Assembly (NCBI GenBank): GCA_018398765.1
Contig: JAHBMJ010005796.1
Location: forward strand, 1 to 64,000
Length of the DNA stretch: 64,000 bases
Reading direction: 5' to 3'
DNA from: Chromera velia
Taxonomy: Eukaryota > Sar > Chromeraceae
Position numbers and translations under genes: made by a program. Under the pieces are notes generated by a model, which saw only the letters and a program-made list of their open reading frames with translations, was not told the DNA's origin and made no database searches. Within the stretch, counting starts at the first letter, position 1. The number at the start of each line of letters is the position of its first letter. Shown piece after piece: positions 1 through 11,680 of this stretch.

Positions 1-1005
<1,005 letters not shown>

Positions 1006-1567
1006 GATACCGACCTGGTACTAGTGACCATGTTTGATTTGATTTGATTTGATTTGATTTGAGGTAGGGCTTAAGCTCAAATCAAATATCCAGTCAGGCC
1101 GGACCTAGTGTTTAAAGACCTATCAAATAAGATCAAATATTTGATCAATATGACTTTCAACCTCAAATATGAAGGTCCCGAAAATTTTTTTGCAAGTACC
1201 GATCCATCACACATGCTGATTCAAATTAAAAAACCTAAATCTTGATGGTTTGCTCTCAAAAAAAAAAACGTTTTGAGCTGCACTGAAATTGACGTTTCAC
1301 CCCTTTTTACTTCATGCAGAGGTAAACCGATCAGCTGAATGTTTTTCCGAACAGCTGTGTTGACTTTTCTGGTGCTGGAACATCTTTTACGGCCCCCTTT
1401 TTGAGCGTCTGCAAACAATTTACACCCCGTAAAGACATGTCATACAATCCGACAGGGTCAAACGGGAAGAAGGAGGCATTTGTTTTTAGAGTCGGGTACG
1501 CAAAAAAAATATGGTCCGTGCAAAAGGGGGCAAATATGATTCAGTGTCAGGGGAAAATACAAGGAGC

Positions 1568-2029
1568 TGCTTTATCCCCCCTGTCCGGCTATCTTATGGC
1601 GTCCAGACAGAAGGTAAAGTGAGGACAAGAACTTTCGGGAAGATCTAGAGAAGGAACGTGAGCAACACTCACTCAAGCAACACTTTACAAGAGGTTTGGC
1701 TCTATATTAGTTTAAGCGCTAACGCGATCTCCCAGTGGGATTCCAATCAGTTGGATGCATTCTATCATGCACAGTTTCTCCTCATTCCTCTCTCTCAGAC
1801 TCTCAATCTATGCCAAACAGACATCAGACTCAAGCGATGCTATCCGTTGCTCAAGTGACATGTTATATGCTTGAATACGAAGGTCAGACTCGATTTTAAC
1901 GACTTTGATCGACGCGCGCGACACGTACGAAGCAAAGCGCGGCGGTGGAATGTGGCGTGGCACGCTGGCTTACTTAGTCACGGCGTATGCGAAGGCTCAA
2001 AGAGCGGCGCTACAGGGTAAGACTCCACA
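1568..2029 (-). repeat. 3' LTR of the minus-strand retroelement
   Basis: This is the partner of the repeat at 4820-5281: same length, TG...CA ends, and next to the purine tract. The GAGC target duplication lies directly to its left at 1564-1567. Confidence 0.8.
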
Positions 2030-2039
2030 GATCCCCCCT
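2030..2039 (-). other. Candidate polypurine tract
   Basis: On the minus strand it reads AGGGGGGATC, immediately before the 3' LTR. This is the expected place and composition for plus-strand priming of an LTR element. Confidence 0.5.
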
Positions 2040-4801
2040 GGCCACGGACAGGGAAATCGTGTCCTCGCGATCAGTCAAACACATCTGAGCATGCACAAAA
2101 TTTAAAGGGAAAAAAAAGAGGTGAGTGAAAGAGCATGACCAACCAGGCGTAATGCAAACCCATGCGACCAACAGGACACCTTTAAGGAGGTAGTCGAAAA
2201 AATCCAGACGCGAAAGCTGACAAGCAGAAAAGTTTTCTCCCATTGATACAAGAACTGAAAAAAGAAAAAGGCAGACCGATCAACCTTTTACAGAGCACAG
2301 ATGGACACGTACGGCCAACCAAAGAACTAACAGGGCAAAGGTTCAGGCATGCACGTGCATACGTGTACACGCTCCCACCATATCAGATCTTTACATTCAT
2401 AAAGGGGATCGTATTAGAGGGCACTGGAAGGCAGTAAATTAGAAAGCGGATATGGCGCCAACACAAAAATTCTAAAAGGGACAGACAAGCTCATTCCGAC
2501 AAATCTCCACTCTTCGAATTCTTGTACAGTCCCACCGTTTCCTTTTTATCTCATTTCTCCTTCATGCTACCTTCGTTTCCCTTGAAGCAAGACGGAAAAA
2601 CAAAGCAAGAAAGATGCAGGTTAAACACCACCAATGATAAAGTGATCGAAAAGAAAGAGGCAGAACCGGCGGAAGGAAAGAGGTAGCCAACTCTGTTTCT
2701 CGACTTTATTTCGCCTTCTCTCACTCTCTCTCTCTCTCTTTCTCAGACCGGCTTGCTAGAAAGAAGCGGGCGACAGATAGAATAGTACACCTGTAAGAGA
2801 TCCCCCTCCACTTCTCTTTTTTGAAGGCAAGTGACGGGCAGATGGAGGCTCGAACAAAACATGAAGAGACGGCGAAACCAGAGGGCGGCAGCAGAAAGCC
2901 TCACACACATCTATCCACATCATTTCCTCCTCTCTCTTTTATCTCACTTCCTTCCCAAAGACTGCATGCGCGTCTTCGCCTGTTGTCAACAACACCGTAG
3001 ATCGACCGAACATATAAAAACAGACATCAACGAATGAACGGCACCCGGTTAGACCTATTGGAGGGAGATGCCTGGTGGCATACCGTCTGGCTCCACAAAG
3101 GCTGGCTCTACAAAGGCTCCCATCAACTCCCATGCTGCGAGGGGGAGAGGCGATACCCAAAGAACCCAGAGGGCCTCCAAAGCACCGGTATCCCCTCGGA
3201 GAGAGAAGAAAGGTCACTCTTCCAAAACGAGCTCCAGAAGTTCTGAATGCGCGACACATACGGCACTCGGCTTGACAATGTTGTTCTCGCAGTCCGCTTC
3301 TTTGATGCTCAGCTTTGCAATGAGCTCACTCCCCCCCGAAGTTCAGTGCAGGGGCGCAAGGGCGGTCACAGGCAGTCGTGGGCACGTGCAGGCATAAGCA
3401 TATGGCGGCAACAATTAGGCAGTCCTCTGCCCTTTTCATACATAGCTGACGTAGAGGTAGGCAATCGAGTTGGAGTTCTCATCGGCAGAAGGACTCGACG
3501 GTCTTATCGAGCACAAACACACTCCGCGCATGTCAGTAGCTGCATAAAGGGAGGGAGGGAAAGGACCGGACACATTGTAGACTGCCTCCCTGGTCTCTTT
3601 TTATCTCGTCTCTTCTTTCTGTCTCGTTTCATCCCCTCGCTGCTCCTTTCGATACATCAACCCTTAACTCCGAACAAAAGACGTTCCAGTCACACTCAGT
3701 CGCTAGTACTTCGCATGCTCTCGGCCAGCCTCGATTCGATTCGCCCCCCTACCCCGAAGCAACCCCCCTCTCCCCCTCTTTCCCTTTCCCCCCCCTTCTC
3801 CCACGACCCCCTCTTGCCCTTCCCTATTAGTTGAAGATGTGCCGGCGCCGGCGAGAGACGAGGCGGCAGCTGCCGTGTGCCCTACTCTGTCTCTCAGTAG
3901 GTCAGACTCTGCTGCGACCCTTCTACCTCTCTTGCCATCGAGGGCAGGCTTGATATTATTTTGTATCCCTTCCTTACTTCCCTTTCCTTCCTACTCCAGG
4001 CTCGCTGCATCGGGTCCCGGAGCAGAAGGCCTTCCCCGGCTAGCACACCGGCCGTCACCACATTGGTCCGTGTGGTACGCCGCCACCTGTCCCTTCTGTC
4101 TGTTTAACGCGCATACAGAGTCTCACATACCTGATCGAACGGCCACTCATCGAACGATCCATGCGATAGCCAGACAGCCAGAAGCGACAAGCTCACTCTT
4201 GGAAGAAAATGGCAGCATTGCATACATATGGAGAGATGAAGGGCATCTTCCTGTGTTTAGACACTGTCGGAGGACCAGTCGAGACAGACCCAGACACGCT
4301 GGAGGTGTTTGCGGGCCACAAAGGTGGTCAGCCTCTCGCAGACAAGCAAGCAACCAACAGCAAAGACAAGTGAAGGTGATCAGCTGACTCTCGTCCGGAA
4401 GACGGAGACAGTTACAGAATCAGCAGACATAAGGAAAGCACTCGACTGGCCGTTTGGATTGCGATCTGCTTGTAGGCGGCGGTCTCAATAAAGTTAAGCT
4501 TCTCGAAAGTCCGAGCAACACCAAGCAACGTACGTCTCTTCAACGCCCTCCAACAATCTTCAGATTCTTTATATGCAACCGGCCAGCCAACCGGGAACAA
4601 AGGCAAAACCCAGGATCGGACTCGAAGCAGATCTCCGAAAGAGGGCTCCAGGCAGCTTGGGATACAAGGGGACACTGAATTCCCCTACTCACGGTCTTTG
4701 CCTGACCGTGCCTGTATCGTTGCAATCGGTTTCTAACTGTTGCGTAAAAGGACAGGTCTGATCTCCATCATAGAAGGTACACGAGAGTCGATACTCATCG
4801 A

Positions 4802-4816
4802 GCTGAGCGTTCACCA
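4802..4816 (-). other. Candidate tRNA primer-binding site
   Basis: On the minus strand it reads TGGTGAACGCTCAGC, starting with the TGG complementary to a tRNA CCA end, three bases inside the 5' LTR. I did not identify the tRNA. Confidence 0.6.
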
Positions 4817-4819
4817 CAA

Positions 4820-5281
4820 TGCTTTATCCCCCCTGTCTGGCCACCTTATGGCGTCCAGACAGAAGGTAAAGCGAGGACAAGAACTTTCGGGAAGATCTAG
4901 AGAAGGAACGTGAACAACACTCACTCAAACAACACTTTACAAGAGGTTTGGCTCTATATTAGTTTAAGTGCTAACGCGATCTCCCAGTAGGATTCCAATC
5001 AGCTGGATGCATTCTATCATGCACAGTTTCTACTCATTCCTCTCTCTCAGACTCTCGATCTATGCCAAACAGACATCAGACTCAAGCGATGCTATCCGTT
5101 GCTCAAGTGACATGTTACATGTTTGAATACGAAGGTCAGACTCGATTTTAACGACTTTGATCGACGCGCGCGACACGTACGAAGCAAAGCGCGGCGGTGG
5201 AATGTGGCGCGGCACGCTGGCTTACTCAGTCACGGCGCATATGAAGGCTCAAAGGGCGGCGCTACAGGGTAAGACTCCACA
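4820..5281 (-). repeat. 5' LTR of the minus-strand retroelement
   Basis: This is the 462-bp repeat next to the primer-binding-like site, so it is the 5' LTR in the element's own orientation. It matches 1568-2029 with scattered substitutions and no obvious length change, and has TG...CA ends. Confidence 0.8.
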
Positions 5282-5889
5282 GAGCCGAGGGGGAAGGAGA
5301 AACTATTTGTGGCTGTGAGTATGCAGCAGCGGCAACCAGTTCTTTTCAAACCCACCTTATCAATCAGCATGGCTTGATCATCACGTCTGACAAACATGTG
5401 CAGCTGCTCCAAGAAAGACAGGAGAAGTGGTCGGAGGGGGTAGGAGGGACGAAGCAGCCTGACGTGCGAACGTTTTCCCCCACCAAAGATGAAGCAGAAG
5501 CCGTGGTCGTACCATATGCAGAGACGCATGAGAAGAGAATCAAGTGCAATATGCTGACCACTGACTTTCTAGCCAGTGCTGGCTGGCCTCATCTCACAGA
5601 AAACGAGGCATTACGAAAGCTAGTCAAGGTACTGGACCCCCGCTAAGATTTTATATATATTTTTTTAAATTTTTGAAACACACATCAGAAATGTTCTGAT
5701 AACTATTGTCATGAGAAAAATGATCAGGAGAGAAGTAAGTCAGTGACTCAGTGAGGAACCTTAAGAGGTTAACCTCAAATCTTACCTCAAATATTAAATA
5801 TTTGAGGTTGAAGCTCAAATTAAATCAAATCAAATCAAATTAAATATAATCAAATCAAACATGGTCACTACCTGGTACTGAGGTACCGA

Positions 5890-6369
5890 TTTGATCTAAA
5901 GATTTATATTTATATAATCACTCTTAGAATCAATCACTCGATTTGACAGCCTGAGAACCAATTAATCGATCATAGATCAATCACTTACAAATCTAGATTT
6001 ATTAATTATATTCACTAATATAATTAGTTCTGCACTATGTATCTTCCCAGCGCTAGTCCCAGCGTTTCCACCTCTAGTCCCACCTTGTCAATATATTTAC
6101 TTTTGACTCCCATGATGGTATGTGGTTTAGGGGACTTCAATTTCATGTACACTACTTACATACTCAGTGAATTTTGAAACTTTCACCGTCGATAACTAGG
6201 TCGGTAAGCCTCAACAACCTTGGGAGCTTTTATTAATACATGTCACCGTAGCTGACCGCGATCGCGCGAGCTAAACTTCGATACCATTCTGTACAAAGTT
6301 CTTTCGCTGAGTTTACCAAGTTTGAGAATTGCCAGTGCACTAAATCACTGCATTGCATCTAAAACTGAT
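5890..6369. other. AT-rich intergenic stretch
   Basis: No coding frame was seen. The DNA is AT-rich and lies between the transposon nest and the 3' end of the minus-strand peptidase gene. A transcription end for the peptidase is expected here, but I cannot place one. Confidence 0.5.
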
Positions 6370-9300
6370 CTACTTTTTTGGAGGTTTTGCGGGCGAAACA
6401 AACTTTTCCCCTTGGGGTTTCGGTTTTGTCTTAATTGACTCTAAGCATTCGAACAAGTGCGCAAGGTGGACACCAGAAGGGTCCAAGAAGGACTGCACCG
6501 AATCTGCAGATTTCTTCTCCCGCTTTACTTGCAAAACAAATGGCAACACCGGCTTGACCGCTCCCCCTTGAACAACGAGCATGCGACGGTATTGTTCAAT
6601 GAAAGCCTCCGCACCGTGTCCGGACCTCTTCCTCACACCCGAGTTCTGCTGTCCTTTCTGCCTCAAAACCTCCGCCTCCTCCAGATTTCCCCCTTCTTTA
6701 TCTCCCCTTTCCCTTGTGCCCTCTTCCGTTCGACTCCTCAACATCCCTTGGCCTTCCTCAAACCGAAACGGAACTGCCGAGAGGACCTCTGTCGCGTAAC
6801 GTTGTAATGCGTTTGGAGAGGCCCCCTTAGAAGAGGACTCAGAGGAGCGCAGGTGACAGTAGATGGACGCGGATCTGCAAAGAAAGATGAAGGGACTGAA
6901 CTTCGTGATCCCCGAAGAGACCCTGTGTGGAGGCTCAAGTATCATCCGATGAACTCAAAGAAGTATCATTCCAGCCACTTGAGAAAACATTCAACACAAT
7001 GAAACGACTCTTGCAGAAGACATGCGTTTACCAAAAGATATTCTCGGAGAGGCACAAGCGCGAGCAAGAAGACACCGAGGAAGAGCACATCGCACAAGAG
7101 CCACAAACAGAAGCACAGAGAGAAACGACTGGGATGAAGCGGAGCGTTGCAAATTGAAGACGCAAGAAACGACGACGCACTTACTCACTTACTTACAGAC
7201 AAACAGAAAGACAGACAAAGAGAGAGGCAGACAGAAGAGCAGGGAGGAAGAGACGCAGAGAGAGCGACTCGCTGGACAACTATGGCAAGGCCAAGTCTTC
7301 AATTAGAAAGTAGATGGGCGTCCGAAAGGGAATCAAAGGTGGCTCTTTGTCGTCAGTGGATGTCTGTCTTTCATCGACCGTCAAAAACCTCTCACTAGTG
7401 TCAACTCATCTCAGACATAGACTCGCACGCTTTCCCTTCTTTTGCTTCAGTGTGCTGAAAGACACGACGTGCTCAGCTACGAAAAGCAAGAACATATTCG
7501 AGATTGTAGTGGATGTGCGAGTGAAAGGAATTTTGCTTTTTTTTTCCCCCATTGCTGACCTGACGAGGGCGAGGAGGTAGACCACAAGGCAGGCCCCCGA
7601 CCCTGCCGCCCCATCTGCCGCAGTCTGTGCGGCTTCGTTGAAGAAGACGCTGCCGTTCTTGGGGAGGGGGACGGGTGCGTGCTTCTGCAGTTGCTCCCTC
7701 ATGGCTTTCACCAGACCCGCAGGACTGGAGGTGTCGGGATCGAAATTCTCTGAGTGGAGGTACCACTGCAGCTGGGAGAACTGCAGACGCTTCAGAACGT
7801 CCAAAATGGTCAAACGCACACCTCTAGCGAGGCTGGAAGGCACAGGCTGTCGAGAAGTGTGGTGCTGTGCGATGCTCTGGAACACGCGCGTGTCCTCGCA
7901 CAACCGCTCGTTCACATTCGCAATTGTCTCTAGAAAGTCCAAAGGGGGGGAGTGAAACAAATACGCCGTGAGGGGTTGCCTCCAGATAGCTCGGCTTGCC
8001 TCCCCCCTCTCATTTTGATACCCCTCAGAAGAAGATGGCTCTCCAGACGCGGCAGCGCGTGCGAGATAGAGATAGTGAAGGGCATGCCCCATCTCATGCA
8101 TGAAGTGCACAACCTCCCTTGCATCCAACTCTCGGGGCACGGTGGGATTCTCAGAAGGGAGCAGCCCGACGTCAAGAAGCACGTGGCCAGGGCTGAGGGG
8201 AAGGGTGAATGGGGACCTCGCTTGGTTCTGCGTGCGCCAGGTTTCCAAATCGAGTTTCCGAACAAACCGGAGATACAGGAATCCCAAGTGTTCTCCCTCC
8301 CTCTTCTGCTTTGTGTCTGCCCTTTCCTTCTCCTTCGTGCCACCGTCTGTACCCTTCTTTGCAGAAGTGACCACCTGAAAGACCCGGAAGTTCTTTCGCC
8401 ATCCTGCGGACTGCATGTGTGTGGAGGCAGACACCAACAAAACCGAAGAGGCAGGAGGAAAATGTGGAATCTCGATGGAATCTGAAAATCTTCAGACAGG
8501 CAGTCGGTGAAGACCAGCAGATAGGACACACGCACACACTCACACATACAGGTGCACGTGCGAAGCGAAAGGATGGGGGGAAAGGAGGGTGGCTCTGGAA
8601 GGATCACCTGCCCGACCGACCTTTCCGCTCTTCAGTTGGACAAAATCCACTCCCAAGGAAGCAGCAAAGAAGCGAAGAGCGTTCTCGAGAACACTATCAT
8701 CGTGCAAGAATGGGCCCATCTTCATTCTCTCGAGTCTCTCCAAGACCTGCATGCTTTCATGGATGCTCATGCGAGAATGCGTGGAGAAATTCAGGGACCC
8801 ATGCGCCGATTTCGTTTTTCACTTTCTCCTCCAATCACATTTGCCTCCATATTCACTGACTGCACGGCTGGTTGATTGAGTGACTATTTCTCGCAGCAAC
8901 GTCGGAGAAACCAGCAGGGCGGGAGAGACCAGAGACATGACAACAGAGGGGACAGAAAGAGAGACACAGAGACATTGTAGTTCCTTTCTTCCGCTGGCTC
9001 CCTTGTGATTATTTTTCTTCTTATTTGCTTTATCACATGAGGAATAAGTGCAGGCCACAAGGTAAAGAAAGGAAGATGAGAAGACAGAACGCCCAACCAG
9101 AAAGTGCCGACAGACGGCCTGAAAGAGAGACAGACTGCTGGAACACTACCGATGGCAAGAGCAATCCGATGGCTTACAGCAAAGGGTAACATGACGGACA
9201 CCACACAATAAAGAGGGCAGAGGACGCACTGCTCAGCAGACTTCTCAGTGCATGCATGACACTTCCTTCCAGTCAGCTTCTTTCACATCTTTCTTTCTCA

Positions 9301-10978
9301 CTTTTATGCAAACTTTCTGGATCGAGCAGAAGGGGGCTCCTCGGACCGCACTGCCCTCAGGAGGCCGACCTGTCCACTGAAGTAGGCAAAGTCTGCATAG
9401 TCCATTGCCGTGTCTTCTTCTCTCTGTTTCACCGGACCTCGCTGCCTCACTTCACTTCTCCCTCCCGATGATGAGACAAAATCTGCAAGCAACTGCGCTC
9501 CTTTGCTGTCTGTCCCAACAGAGAGATTCTCAAACTCCATGGTCGTTTTGGACCCTCTCCGTTTGGCTTCGTGTACAGCCTCTTTGAAGGCCTTCAAGTG
9601 AGGTTGGCTCTGTTTCCATACAGCATCGAAAAAAGAAGGAAGGAGCGAATAGTCCTCCACCGTATGCTCCTCAAACGCAAAGTGGGCCCATGAGGTACAC
9701 CCGAGACAGGACGCAATCTCTTTGCGCACGCTCAACAACTTCAAAAGGGTCTGCGCACACTCTGTCTCCTTCTCAGAGCCAACCCCCATGGACTTATGCA
9801 TCAGATGCAGGGCCTCTTCCCGCATCCTCCGAGACGGAAGGGCCGACATCACAAAATCAAAAGAACGCCATCCAACAGGGAGTTCAACTTCCTTCCCCTG
9901 CTCCTCCCAGTCAACAGGCACTCTTGATGCCGTATCTGTTTTGGCTTGAAAGTCCTGTTCACCCTTTGCGTGTTTGACCATCTGAGCAAACAATTCCTCC
10001 CGCATCGCGTCTGCCCTCTTCTCGTAAAAGTATTTCCACTCTCTGCAAGCTGTTACTGCGCTCATCGGCACACTGATCTTCACAGCAGGTGCAGACAGAG
10101 CCAGCTGGTTCATGCTCTTTCGATACGCCTCCTCGGCCTTCTTCAACTGTACACAAAGCGCTTGGGCCTTCGAAGCACCGCAAACAGCAACCAACCGCGC
10201 TTCCAAGGGGACCACCAACCCTCTCGATCGCATCAAGGCACTCACCTCTTGTGGAACAAACCTCGAGACCAAGCTCGCCACACACCGCTGCCACCGGACA
10301 CCCCTGCTGTCCCTCCCGAGAAGGTGAACGATTCCGAAACGCTGCTGAATTCCAGATGCAATGCCTCGCGCCCCCATGACACTTTTGAGAAACTTGGTTT
10401 TCGCATCCAGACGCGTGAGCCGTCCGAATAAACTCGGAAGGTTTTGTTCGCTTGAAACCGATCGGTCCACTTCCAGTCGCGCTGCTCGAAGCACACGAAA
10501 GAGAGAAACCAAATTGAAATCTAACAGACGCAACGGCCGCCTGGGAACGTTCCCATTCTCCAGACCGTCCAGCCACGCCTGAAGGGGGCTACGTCGTGAG
10601 AAAAGTGCACCTGCGGCCGCGAAGGCCGATTCGAGTCTTTGAAGCACACTCATCAGCAAAACCATATGAAGGTCACTCAGCCCCCTTTCTGCTGACTACC
10701 AAGTCAAACAGAGGACGCTCTGACAGCACAAGGGCGTGCACTCACGGACTTGTCCACGGAGACGGTATCAAAATCGGAGACGCCGTCTCCCTCCTGTCTG
10801 CATCAAATCTCATCAAAAAGTGTACAAGAGCTTGGCTGAAGGTCTGCGCACTGGACAATTCACTGGACACGTTGGACACGACATCTTTGGCTTCAGCATT
10901 CCAGAATTTCAGCTGTCTGGTCATTTGATCTGGATGCTTCGAAATCAGTTGAGCACCAAATTTGGCGGGGTCGATCAT
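6370..10978 (-). CDS. M3-family zinc metallopeptidase, mitochondrial intermediate peptidase-like
   Basis: Proposed minus-strand exons are 10691-9370 (ATG at 10665), 8746-8608, 8403-7560 and 6874-6370; their phases agree and give about 927 residues. The third exon carries HEMGH (near residue 581), the HExxH zinc and catalytic motif, and then DFLETIANVNE, the family's third zinc ligand region. The segments before and after it (YFSGQVLERLERMKMGPF, QHHTSRQPVP, FSQLQWYL) resemble mitochondrial intermediate peptidase more than thimet oligopeptidase. That enzyme trims octapeptides from imported mitochondrial precursors. A lysine/glutamate-rich insert sits before the zinc motif, and the tail is charged. 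A possible upstream exon (10978-10746, beginning MIDPAKFGAQL and ending at a GTGAGTG donor) does not join in phase, so the N terminus and any targeting peptide are uncertain. At 927 residues it is longer than the roughly 710 of animal homologues. Confidence 0.85.
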
Positions 10979-10984
10979 GCTGGG

Positions 10985-11065
10985 ATTTGCGGCCGGGCCG
11001 CCCGCGCGGTGGGGACGCGTGCGCATGGGATGCGGCCGGGGCCATGCACTGCGGCATGCATGCTA
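10985..11065. promoter_or_regulatory. GC-rich island with GCATGC motifs upstream of the peptidase start
   Basis: About 80 bases are dominated by G and C (GCGGCCGGGCCGCCCGCGCG) and end in GCATGCATGC. The island lies just upstream of the possible first peptidase exon on the minus strand and between two divergent genes. Promoter function is inference from position and from similar islands near other starts. Confidence 0.35.
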
Positions 11066-11680
11066 GCTTCAAAGGTCAGTCATTCATGCAATCTGCATGC
11101 CTGAATAGTAGCAGCATGCAAGTTTGTGGTCCCTTCTTACTCCAAAGATGCCCTACATATCTATTCGATTCAGAGCGAAGGCTGCGCATATGTACATGCT
11201 GTACATATCCCAGATACCATCTGTGTTCTGTCAGGTACTGTGTGCTATACGTATCGAAGTTACCGCTGGGAGTTGTGGAAGCCTTAATTCTAACAGGCTG
11301 AGCTCAACATCTTGACTTTGATATATAGGTAGATAAAGATAAAGGATGCAAGACCGAACGTCTCCAGGCCTACATAATGCGGACTCCTCCGGACGGGGGC
11401 AGGGGCAGGCAGCTTCCCCTCGGGCTCTCTCTTTGCTTCCCCTCTCTGACTGCTGCAACGGAATCTGTGCAAAGGCCTGCTCGAAAAAGCCCAGAAGCCC
11501 GACAAACGCGTGCGCCTGTTTCCACCCTCCACAGCCCTGCTCGTACATCCTAAACGGCTGAAGAAAGTCGTGCACCTCGCCTCACCCCTCTGCCGAGAGA
11601 GAGAAGTGCTCGGTTGCACCCGTGAAAATCCCCCGTCCGACACCTACTGCATCTTACCTTGCTCCTGGAGGGTGTGGTAG

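Larger units (their letters stand above)
1568..5281 (-). mobile_element. Non-autonomous LTR retroelement, minus orientation
   Basis: Two 462-bp direct repeats (1568-2029 and 4820-5281) are nearly identical, begin TG and end CA, and are bordered outside by the same 4-bp sequence GAGC (1564-1567 and 5282-5285). Orientation follows from the priming sites. A primer-binding-like TGGTGAACGCTC lies three bases inside the right repeat on the minus strand, and a purine run AGGGGGGATC abuts the left repeat. The internal 2.8 kb has no recognisable gag, protease, reverse transcriptase or integrase; its longest frames (3247-3834 and 3839-4387 on the plus strand) look non-coding. It resembles TRIM/LARD-type elements that use enzymes from elsewhere. 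The few differences between the LTRs suggest a fairly recent insertion. Confidence 0.8.
1401..5646 (+). pseudogene. hAT transposase N-terminal remnant (BED zinc finger), in two pieces
   Basis: The left piece (about 1401-1567) reads into the LTR element, and the right piece resumes at 5286 and runs to a stop at 5646. Joining the pieces across the 4-bp duplication keeps one frame open. That frame has a tryptophan and cysteines followed by TSSFQTHLINQHG, the HxxxxH end of a BED-type zinc finger, and ends with LRKLVKVLDPR. A RKLL-x-x-LDPRY segment is typical just after the finger in hAT transposases. The catalytic and dimerisation regions are missing, so it cannot encode an active enzyme. The family call rests on these two motifs. 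Confidence 0.55.
1014..5881 (+). mobile_element. hAT-like DNA element, split by a later LTR-element insertion
   Basis: The two ends are inverted copies of each other. The left end (1014-1065) has CTAGTGACCATG followed by TTTGA pentamers; the right end (about 5820-5881), read on the minus strand, has GTAGTGACCATG followed by the same pentamer run. They are flanked by an imperfect 8-bp direct repeat (GATACCGA at 1006-1013, GGTACCGA at 5882-5889), the target-duplication size of hAT elements. The interior holds a BED-finger transposase remnant. Without the LTR insertion the element would be about 1.15 kb, too short for a full hAT transposase, so it looks like an internally deleted, non-autonomous copy. 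The exact ends are uncertain because CGGTAC-like motifs are common nearby. Confidence 0.55.

Noticed and set aside
2039-2053. A plus-strand primer-binding site (TGGCCACGGACAGGG) for the LTR element
   Set aside because: It begins about nine bases from the LTR and there is no purine tract before the other LTR. The minus-strand reading has both sites in the right places.
3247-4387. Two plus-strand frames of 195 and 182 codons inside the LTR element
   Set aside because: They are on the strand opposite to the element, Pro/Ser-rich from base composition, and show no domain.
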